Below are positions 1 through 5,394 of a stretch of 13,497 bases of DNA, in pieces; position 1 is the first letter of the stretch; each line of letters opens with the position of its first letter. Made by a program: the position numbers and the translations under genes. The stretch comes from Bacteroidaceae bacterium (GTDB lineage Bacteria; Bacteroidota; Bacteroidia; Bacteroidales; Bacteroidaceae), in contig JAFYMV010000111.1 in NCBI GenBank assembly GCA_017548225.1, positions 1 through 13,497 of the forward strand, written 5' to 3'. The notes under the pieces are model-generated. The model made no database searches. It saw nothing but the letters and a program-made list of their open reading frames with translations, and had not been told where the DNA came from.

Positions 1-263
1 CCCATCAGCACGGTGTTGAGCACGGTGTATTGGTCCCACTTGAAATGGTCCTGACTGAGCACCGAGAGACGCTCGTCGGGGCCAAGAGTGACGCTACCCT
101 TAGTGGGCTCCAGCTCGCCACTTATAGCGCGCAGGAAGGTAGACTTACCCGCACCGTTAGCACCAATGACACCATCTATATTTCCGTTAGTGAACTTAAG
201 GTTGACATCCTTGTATAACACTCGTTTTCCAAACTGAATCGCTAAATCTGAAACTGTAATCAT
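1..263 (-). CDS. ABC-F family ATPase, N-terminal part (gene runs off the window)
   Basis: The first 87 residues are visible, starting MITVSDLAIQFGKRVLY. A Walker A motif, GANGAGKST, lies at about residues 34-42, and the Q-loop region (VLSQDHFKWDQ) at about 69-79. The short N-terminus leading straight into an ABC domain, with no membrane segments, and the phrase DHFKWDQYTVLNTVLMG fit the ABC-F group (EttA/YbiT/Uup-like), whose members act in the cytoplasm on the ribosome rather than in transport. The family assignment rests on this N-terminal part; the second ATPase domain and the inter-domain linker that would fix the subgroup lie outside the window. The ATG at 263 follows a short A/T-rich leader and is preceded by a -7 box at 297-304. 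It is divergent from crcB. An ordinary ABC transporter ATPase is possible but less likely. Confidence 0.85.
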   Translation of the reverse strand, partial: MITVSDLAIQFGKRVLYKDVNLKFTNGNIDGVIGANGAGKSTFLRAISGELEPTKGSVTLGPDERLSVLSQDHFKWDQYTVLNTVLM

Positions 264-296
264 ATTGATGAATCTTTATTTCTGCAAAAACATTTG

Positions 297-312
297 CAAA
301 GATAGTGCAAAA
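297..312 (-). promoter_or_regulatory. Bacteroidales promoter for the ABC-F gene
   Basis: On the minus strand the sequence reads TTTTGCACTATCTTTG, with a perfect TAnnTTTG -7 box at 304-297. I see no clear TTTG -33 box 19-21 bp further upstream. The predicted start of transcription is near 291, leaving a leader of about 28 nt. The bases just upstream of the box (GCAC) recur at other promoters in this window. Confidence 0.6.
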
Positions 313-335
313 TAGTGAATATAGCTCGTTGAATT

Positions 336-343
336 TAACTTTG
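336..343 (+). promoter_or_regulatory. Possible distal -7 box upstream of crcB
   Basis: TAACTTTG matches the TAnnTTTG consensus, but no good -33 box stands at the right distance. If used, it would start RNA near 349 and give crcB a leader of about 95 nt containing the hairpins at 357-384. Confidence 0.25.
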
Positions 344-356
344 TTGAATCTCTACG

Positions 357-384
357 GGGGGTATACTCCCTACCCGACTGTCGG
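357..384 (+). other. Two adjacent small hairpins upstream of crcB
   Basis: The first is GGGGG-TATA-CTCCC (357-370, one G-U pair); the second is CCGA-CTG-TCGG (374-384). They lie between the distal -7 box and the proximal crcB promoter. They could be part of an RNA leader if the distal promoter is used, or operator DNA if it is not. They do not match the fluoride riboswitch consensus as I remember it. Confidence 0.3.
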
Positions 385-407
385 CAGGATAAAAAATGCT
401 CTACTGC

Positions 408-438
408 TTGCTGAATCGGTGGCAAAGCACTACCTTTG
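408..438 (+). promoter_or_regulatory. Proximal crcB promoter
   Basis: A perfect -7 box TACCTTTG at 431-438 is preceded by TTG at 408-410 with a 20-bp spacer. Transcription should start about 5-7 nt after the box, essentially on the ATG at 444, so the mRNA would be leaderless or nearly so. An inverted repeat GCAAAG-N6-CTTTGC (422-427 / 434-439) overlaps the box and could be an operator. Confidence 0.6.
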
Positions 439-443
439 CGGGT

Positions 444-815
444 ATGATAAAATCTCTATTCATCGTGGGCATAGGTAGCTTCGTGGGAGGAACGATGAGG
501 TATTACCTGTCGACACTCATCAAGAGCTGCTGCAGCCAAGGCTTCCCGTGGGGTACACTGGTGGTAAACCTCGTGGGATGCTTCCTCTTTGGTATGCTCT
601 TTGCCCTACTACACCGGATGGGGTTGCACCATAGCTCGTGGGCACTGCTGCTCACGACAGGACTGTGCGGTGGCTTCACCACCTTCTCGACCTTTGCCAA
701 CGAAAGCATGCTCATGCTGCAAGAAGGCAACATCGTGGCATTTGCCAGCTATGTAGCTGCCAGCATCATCCTCGGCATCGCACTTGTAGCATTGGGATAT
801 ACGATTTTTAGTTAG
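444..815 (+). CDS. crcB: CrcB/Fluc fluoride ion channel
   Basis: This is a 123-residue membrane protein of the Fluc family, which exports fluoride passively as a dual-topology dimer in the inner membrane. Visible signatures are the GSFVGGTMRYY segment (11-21) in the first helix, GTLVVNLVGCFLFG with the conserved Asn (N42), and GLCGGFTTFSTF (73-84), the re-entrant segment that carries the pore phenylalanines and the central sodium site. Four hydrophobic helices are apparent. I chose the ATG at 444 because MIKSLFIVGIGSFVGG is the usual family N-terminus and the length is typical. An in-frame ATG at 396 would add 16 polar residues and lies upstream of the proximal promoter. It is a single-gene unit, convergent with the serine operon. 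Confidence 0.93.
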   Translation: MIKSLFIVGIGSFVGGTMRYYLSTLIKSCCSQGFPWGTLVVNLVGCFLFGMLFALLHRMGLHHSSWALLLTTGLCGGFTTFSTFANESMLMLQEGNIVAFASYVAASIILGIALVALGYTIFS

Positions 816-862
816 GAGATAAGAGTGAAACAAACATGCTACCTCCCAAGATAGAACAAACC

Positions 863-894
863 ACTCCCCGACTCTACTAAGAGAATCGGGGAGT
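863..894. terminator. Hairpin terminator between convergent crcB and the serine operon
   Basis: The arms ACTCCCCGA (863-871) and TCGGGGAGT (886-894) pair perfectly, and the loop can add CTCT/AGAG. On plus, a T-rich stretch follows after about 12 nt; on minus only short T runs follow. It sits between two converging stop codons, so it can serve both strands. Confidence 0.7.
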
Positions 895-914
895 TGGTAT
901 AAGTATATTTTTCC

Positions 915-2162
915 TTAAACGAGTTTGTGGATCACGAGTCCTGAGCGCAACTTAGGCTCAAACCAGGTTGTCTTGGGAGGCATGATATTACCTGTATCGG
1001 CAATATCCATAAGCTGCTTCATTGATACGGGATAAAGGGCGAGAGCCATCTTCATCTCTCCGCTATCAACACGACGCTTCAGCTCGCCGAGGCCACGGAT
1101 GCCACCAACAAAGTCGATGCGCTTGTCCTTGCGTAAGTCACCCAAGCCAAGAATATCATGCAGGATGAGGTTCGACGAGATGGTCACATCAAGCACACCG
1201 ATGGGGTCGTTGTCATCATAGGTACCCTCCTTAGCGGTGAGGCTATACCACTGTCCCTCAACATAAAGCGAGAAGTTGTGCAGGGCACAGGGCTTATAGA
1301 TTTCTTCTCCCTTAGGCTCGACGATGAAGTTGTCGCTAAGTTTAGCCAACAGCTCCTTGGAGGTGAGGCCATTGAGGTCTTTCACTACGCGATTGTAGTC
1401 GATGATGGTGAGCTGTCCTGCAGGGAAGCATACGGCCATGAAGTAGTTATACTCCTCGTCACCCACGTGGTTGGGGTTCTGACGTGCTTTCTCTGCACCT
1501 ACAAGCGCAGCTGCAGCCGAACGATGATGACCATCGGCTATGTAGAGCGCAGGCATCTGTGCAAAGGCGGCAGTGATAGCAGCCATGTCGGCCTCGTCAT
1601 CGATAACCCATAGCTGGTGACGGAAGCCATCGCCCTGGGCTACGTAGTCATACTCGGGTGCTTCGGCAGTATAACGGGCTACGAGGGCATCGAGGGCTTC
1701 GTTGTCGGGATAGGCAAAGAAGACGGGCTCGATGTTGGCATTATTGACACGCACATGCTTCATACGGTCTTCCTCCTTGTCGGCACGGGTAAGCTCATGC
1801 TTCTTGATGACACCATTGAGGTAGTCATCAACATATGCACACACGACGAGACCATACTGAGTCTTGCCGTTCATGGTCTGTGCGTACACGTAGTACTGCT
1901 CCTTCTCGTCTTGCACGAGCCATCCCTGCTCCTGGAAGCGAGCGAAATTCTCGGCAGCCTTATCATACACACGAGGATCGTGCTCATCGGTACCTACGGG
2001 AAAGTCAATCTCGGGCTTGATGATATGATAGAGCGACATCTCGTTACCTTCGGCTTCAGCGCGTGCCTCGTCCGAGTTGAGCACATCATAAGGACGGCTC
2101 TGCACCTTCTCCACCAATGCCTTAGGTGGACGGATGCCTTTGAAAGGTTTGATTATGGCCAT
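915..2162 (-). CDS. DUF1015 family protein, third gene of the serine operon
   Basis: This is a 415-residue cytoplasmic protein with no signal peptide or membrane segment. It shows the hallmarks of the DUF1015 (COG4198) family: PFKGIRPPK (6-14), SRPYDV (22-27), HELTRADKEEDR (122-133), NIEPVFFAY (143-151), the strong motif YIADGHHRSAAA (207-218), and a C-terminal MPPKTTWFEPKLRSGLVI (394-411). The biochemical role is not known to me. The DGHHR motif resembles the nucleotide-binding box of ParB/sulfiredoxin-fold proteins, including free-serine kinases; this is inference. It starts 72 bp after serA in the same direction and is the last gene before the hairpin at 863-894, so it should be co-transcribed with serC and serA. 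The ATG at 2162 fits the usual N-terminus. Confidence 0.88.
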   Translation of the reverse strand: MAIIKPFKGIRPPKALVEKVQSRPYDVLNSDEARAEAEGNEMSLYHIIKPEIDFPVGTDEHDPRVYDKAAENFARFQEQGWLVQDEKEQYYVYAQTMNGKTQYGLVVCAYVDDYLNGVIKKHELTRADKEEDRMKHVRVNNANIEPVFFAYPDNEALDALVARYTAEAPEYDYVAQGDGFRHQLWVIDDEADMAAITAAFAQMPALYIADGHHRSAAAALVGAEKARQNPNHVGDEEYNYFMAVCFPAGQLTIIDYNRVVKDLNGLTSKELLAKLSDNFIVEPKGEEIYKPCALHNFSLYVEGQWYSLTAKEGTYDDNDPIGVLDVTISSNLILHDILGLGDLRKDKRIDFVGGIRGLGELKRRVDSGEMKMALALYPVSMKQLMDIADTGNIMPPKTTWFEPKLRSGLVIHKLV

Positions 2163-2223
2163 GATAAGAATTCTGAATAGTGAATTATGAATTCTGAGTT
2201 AACATTCTCAATGATAAGAATTC
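2161..2223. repeat. AT-rich repeats in the serA-DUF1015 spacer
   Basis: The spacer contains the 13-mer ATGATAAGAATTC twice, at 2161-2173 (overlapping the DUF1015 start codon) and 2211-2223. Between them lie copies of the GAATTATGAATTCTGA-type repeat (2170-2200). The same family of repeats occurs at 3161-3223, 3294-3316 and 9161-9187. Confidence 0.6.
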
Positions 2224-2234
2224 AAATTTTAAAA

Positions 2235-3155
2235 TTACTTATTAACACGGAATTTCTCGCAACCGTCCTTGAGAAAACCGACAATCTGATGCGCAGCAGC
2301 AATGCCGGCATTGATGTTAGCTTCAGCAGTCTGTGCACCCATTTTCTTGGGTGTAGAGAAATAGCGGTCAGAGAAGAGTTCCATAAACTTGCTGTGAGCT
2401 GCGGGCATGATATCAGTCATGTATTTCAAGTCGGTACGCTCCTGCATGAGCTGGATGAGTTCAGTCTCGTTGATAACCTCCTTACGGGCTGTATTCACAA
2501 GCACAGCACCCTTGGGCATATCCTTCAAGAGAGCGTAGTTAATTGACTCCTTAGTCTCGGGAGTAGCGGGGATATGGAGTGATACCACCTGACACTGCTC
2601 GTAGAGTTCCTTGGCCGAAGCTACGGGAGTAACCCCATCAGCAGTCATCACCTCGTTGGGACAGTAAGCGTCGTAAGCGTAGATATCCATTCCGAATCCC
2701 TTAGCGATGCGTGCCACATTACGGCCTACATTACCATAGGCGTGGATACCGAGTTTCTTACCCTTAAGTTCCCATCCCGAAGTACCATTGTAAAGGTTAC
2801 GCGCAGCATATACCATGAGGCCGAGCGCTAGTTCAGCTACAGCATTAGAGTTCTGTCCGGGAGTGTTCATCACACATACATTATGTGCGGTAGCAGCAGC
2901 AAGGTCCACATTATCATAGCCTGCACCTGCACGCACCACAATCTTGAGCTGCTTAGCAGCGTCGAGCACCTCGGCATCAATCACATCACTACGAATGATG
3001 ATGGCATCGACATCAGCCACAGCAGCGAGCAAGTTGGCCTTGTCACCATATTTCTCCAACAACACCAGTTCATAACCGGCACCTTCAATCACTTCACGGA
3101 TACCATCTACCGCCACTTTGGCAAATGGTTTATCGGTTGCTACTAATACTTTCAT
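2235..3155 (-). CDS. serA: D-3-phosphoglycerate dehydrogenase, short type with Lys in place of catalytic His
   Basis: This enzyme oxidises 3-phosphoglycerate to 3-phosphohydroxypyruvate, the first step of serine synthesis, with NAD. It has 306 residues and only the substrate- and NAD-binding domains; the C-terminal ACT regulatory domain of the long forms is absent. RAGAGYDNVD (75-84), the dinucleotide loop AYGNVGRNVA (139-148, with Ala at the first Gly position) and NTARKEVINE (221-230, catalytic Arg 224) are visible. Where most relatives have TPHIGAS, this one reads TPKKMGAQT (268-276), so Lys270 stands in for the catalytic His; the partner Glu position is also not conserved (MPAAH, 250-254). 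This matches what I recall as type IIIK dehydrogenases (Entamoeba and Bacteroides). A 14-residue upstream in-frame extension (to 3197) merely translates the spacer repeat, so the ATG at 3155 is preferred. Confidence 0.9.
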   Translation of the reverse strand: MKVLVATDKPFAKVAVDGIREVIEGAGYELVLLEKYGDKANLLAAVADVDAIIIRSDVIDAEVLDAAKQLKIVVRAGAGYDNVDLAAATAHNVCVMNTPGQNSNAVAELALGLMVYAARNLYNGTSGWELKGKKLGIHAYGNVGRNVARIAKGFGMDIYAYDAYCPNEVMTADGVTPVASAKELYEQCQVVSLHIPATPETKESINYALLKDMPKGAVLVNTARKEVINETELIQLMQERTDLKYMTDIMPAAHSKFMELFSDRYFSTPKKMGAQTAEANINAGIAAAHQIVGFLKDGCEKFRVNK

Positions 3156-3160
3156 TTTTT

Positions 3161-3318
3161 TAATTCTGAATTGTGAATTATGAATTCTGAATCGCAATAA
3201 TACTGAATGCTGAATTATGAATTAAACCATCTGTGGATGGAAAGAAAGAATTAACTTCGTTGATACTTGGCAAAACTCGTTGTGTGCACAAGCATTCAAA
3301 ATTCAGAATTCAGAATCG
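3161..3318. repeat. Inverted AT-rich repeat pair in the serC-serA spacer
   Basis: Several copies of the AATTCTGAATT-type unit fill 3161-3223. A copy in the opposite orientation sits at 3294-3316, just after the serC stop codon. Positions 3163-3179 and 3300-3316 are inverted repeats with 16 of 17 bases paired, enclosing about 120 nt. In the serC-serA mRNA this could form a long stem between the two genes. The unit at 3294-3316 is identical over 23 nt to 9162-9184. Confidence 0.7.
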
Positions 3319-3327
3319 AGAACTTGC

Positions 3328-4395
3328 TTAATGCAAGTTCTCAAACTCTTTCATGCAATCAACCAATGCTTGCACACTCTCAAGAGGCATAGCGTTGTAG
3401 CATGATGCACGGAATCCACCGACAGAACGGTGCCCCTTGATATTCACGATACCACGAGCCTTGGCAAACTCGATGAATTCAGCCTCAAGCTCCTTATACT
3501 CATCGTTGAGCACGAAGCAGATGTTCATGTATGAGCGGTCTTCCACATGGCAGGTACCACGGAAGAGCTTATTGCGATCAATCTCACCATAGAGCAAATC
3601 GGCACGCTCCTTGGCACGACGCGCCATCTCCTCAACACCACCATTAGCCTTGATCCAGCGCAAGGTGAGCATAGCAGAGTAGATAGGCAATACAGGAGGA
3701 GTGTTGAACATCGATCCACCATCCACATGAGTCTGATAGTTGAGCATCAAGGGAATGGTACGGTCCACCTTATTGAGTGCATCGTTGCGTACAATAGCGA
3801 AGGTCACACCCGAAGGAGCGAGATTCTTCTGAGCACCGCCATACACACAGATATACTTGCTGAAATCAATGGGGCGTGTGAAGATATCCGATGACATATC
3901 GGCAACCATGGGCACATTCACCTCGGGGTCAAAGCGTACCTCAGTACCATGAATAGTATTGTTTGTAGTAAAGTGGAAATAGTCCACATCTTCGGGTACG
4001 GTGAAATTCTTCGGGATATAGGTATAGTTGGCATCAGCCGATGAAGCCACCACCTCTACCTCGCCAAAGAGCTTAGCCTCCTTGTATGCCTTCTTGGCCC
4101 ATACACCAGTATCGGTATAGGCAGCCTTCTTCTGGAGGAAGTTGTAGGGCACCATGCAGAACTGCATGCTAGCACCACCACCAAGGAAGAGTACAGAGTA
4201 GCCTTCGGGAATGTTGAGAATCTCCTTGAAGAGAGCTACAGCCTCATCGAGCACCGCTTGAAAATCCTTTGAACGGTGACTAATCTCCAATATAGAAAGG
4301 CCTGTGCCATTGAAATCTAATACAGCTTGAGCGGTTTGCTCCACCACTTCACGCGGCAGGATAGAGGGTCCTGCACAGAAATTATGCATCTTCAT
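3328..4395 (-). CDS. serC: Phosphoserine aminotransferase
   Basis: This is a PLP enzyme of fold type I that converts 3-phosphohydroxypyruvate plus glutamate to O-phosphoserine, the second step of serine synthesis; the same activity serves pyridoxine synthesis in some bacteria. The 355-residue length is typical. Visible signatures are the N-terminal NFCAGPSILP (5-14), LEISHRSKDF (36-45), LGGGASMQF (71-79) for phosphate contacts, VADMSSD (164-170) with the cofactor Asp, YGGAQKNLAPSG (185-196) with the PLP lysine K190, and a C-terminal GHRSVGGFRASCYNA (321-335) substrate loop. It is the first gene of the operon, about 35 nt downstream of its predicted transcription start, and is followed by serA after 172 bp. 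Confidence 0.96.
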   Translation of the reverse strand: MKMHNFCAGPSILPREVVEQTAQAVLDFNGTGLSILEISHRSKDFQAVLDEAVALFKEILNIPEGYSVLFLGGGASMQFCMVPYNFLQKKAAYTDTGVWAKKAYKEAKLFGEVEVVASSADANYTYIPKNFTVPEDVDYFHFTTNNTIHGTEVRFDPEVNVPMVADMSSDIFTRPIDFSKYICVYGGAQKNLAPSGVTFAIVRNDALNKVDRTIPLMLNYQTHVDGGSMFNTPPVLPIYSAMLTLRWIKANGGVEEMARRAKERADLLYGEIDRNKLFRGTCHVEDRSYMNICFVLNDEYKELEAEFIEFAKARGIVNIKGHRSVGGFRASCYNAMPLESVQALVDCMKEFENLH

Positions 4396-4436
4396 AACTA
4401 ATAATGTTTATATAGTTAATAATTTTAAAAGAGTAG

Positions 4437-4467
4437 CAAATGTAACGAGTTTACATTACTTAACAAA
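4437..4467 (-). promoter_or_regulatory. Near-perfect Bacteroidales promoter of the serC-serA-DUF1015 operon
   Basis: On the minus strand a TTTG -33 box (4467-4464) and a TACATTTG -7 box (4444-4437) are separated by exactly 19 bp, as in the Bacteroides sigma-factor consensus. The predicted transcript starts near 4430 and gives a leader of about 35 nt. I see no operator or attenuator. Confidence 0.8.
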
Positions 4468-4535
4468 ATATTTTGATATATTATTTGCCATTTTCGTAGC
4501 AAAATCACACATTCCCCCTATTTTTGGGTAACATT

Positions 4536-4640
4536 GAGAGGTGAGGAGGTGAGGGGATGAGAGGGATTAAAAGGTTAATGGTTAGGGGCTAATGGTTAGA
4601 GATGAATGCAGGTAATAGCTAACTGCCAAAAGCTAAAAGC
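4536..4640. repeat. Low-complexity degenerate repeats in the serC/transglycosylase spacer
   Basis: A purine-rich GAGGTGAG-type run (4536-4566) is followed by TAATGGTTAG twice (4576-4585 and 4590-4599) and by AGCTAA-type units (4617-4640). No reading frame or stable structure explains them. Confidence 0.5.
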
Positions 4641-4655
4641 AGTGACTCCGCTGCT
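4627..4655 (-). terminator. Possible terminator of nadE-transglycosylase operon
   Basis: On the minus strand AGCAG (4655-4651, overlapping the TAG stop) pairs with CTGCT (4642-4638) around an 8-nt loop and is followed by TTTTAGCTTTT. The stem is short, so this is only a moderate candidate. Confidence 0.4.
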
Positions 4656-5379
4656 AGTCTTCGTTATTCGTCAATCGTTCAAAGGTTTGATGCTCTAGTG
4701 CAAACATCTCTTCTCTCAAGCGATATTCGCCATACTTATGCTGCACGCGTCGCACGAAAAGTATGGTCTCTGTACCCGCAAAGCGTCCATTCCGACATAG
4801 CGAATCGGTGTAGTATACTGAGTCGTTTTTCAGTCGCAGGTACGACTCCACATTATCGTTCCACACATATCGGTTTTTGCCATACTTATCGGCCAGTCGC
4901 ATGGCATCCTGCACATGTCCGAATCCTGCATTATACGAGGCAAGCACAAAGTTGATTCGTTCGCTGCTCGGCACACGGCGAAACAGTTGAGAGAGGTATG
5001 CAAAGTATTCCGCAGCAGCCCGTACGCTCTCTTCCGGATCGTGTTCCATACCTTTAGGTATCCCCATGGCACGCGCCGTCTGCGGCATGATCTGCATCAG
5101 CCCCTGCGCACCTACGGCCGATACGGCCGAGGTATCAAATTTTGATTCCACATAGGCCACCGCAGCAAGCATCTTCCAATCCCACCCTACGGTGTCGGCA
5201 TAGATACGGAATATACTATCGTAGGGAGAGATGCGAAAGACCGGATCGGGCATCTCCACAGCTAATGAGTCCTCCTCAACGGCATGCTCAAACGAGAGTT
5301 CGGGCGGTATGCTCACAGCAAATATGGCCGTCACCAATGCAATGGCTATGATATATACCGTTTTCTCTCGCTTACGCAT
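4654..5379 (-). CDS. Membrane-anchored SLT-type lytic transglycosylase
   Basis: This 241-residue protein has a single hydrophobic segment near the N-terminus (about 8-24), acting as a signal anchor or uncleaved signal, and then a Slt/MltF-like catalytic domain. The expected motifs are present: AYVESKFD (75-82) with the catalytic Glu78, GAQGLMQIMPQTA (90-102) and LASYNAG (146-152). Such enzymes cleave the MurNAc-GlcNAc bond of peptidoglycan in the periplasm, producing 1,6-anhydro ends. No SBP-type sensory domain of true MltF precedes the domain, so no symbol is given. The C-terminal 60 residues are charged and unassigned. It begins 15 bp after the nadE stop codon in the same direction, so it is probably co-transcribed with nadE although the functions have no obvious link. 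Confidence 0.9.
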   Translation of the reverse strand: MRKREKTVYIIAIALVTAIFAVSIPPELSFEHAVEEDSLAVEMPDPVFRISPYDSIFRIYADTVGWDWKMLAAVAYVESKFDTSAVSAVGAQGLMQIMPQTARAMGIPKGMEHDPEESVRAAAEYFAYLSQLFRRVPSSERINFVLASYNAGFGHVQDAMRLADKYGKNRYVWNDNVESYLRLKNDSVYYTDSLCRNGRFAGTETILFVRRVQHKYGEYRLREEMFALEHQTFERLTNNED

Positions 5380-5394
5380 CGTCTTCAGATATTA

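Noticed and set aside
349..443. Fluoride riboswitch upstream of crcB
   Set aside because: There is a CTCTACTG string and two hairpins, but no GGnGATG stretch or matching pseudoknot as I remember the family, and the best promoter starts downstream of it. A covariance search would settle it.
1617..2180. 187-aa plus-strand frame opposite DUF1015
   Set aside because: It is a shadow of the DUF1015 coding strand; the composition is that of a reverse-complement frame, with no motif.
3156..3197. 14-residue N-terminal extension of SerA
   Set aside because: It translates the spacer repeat and does not belong to the family N-terminus, which begins MKVLVATDKP.
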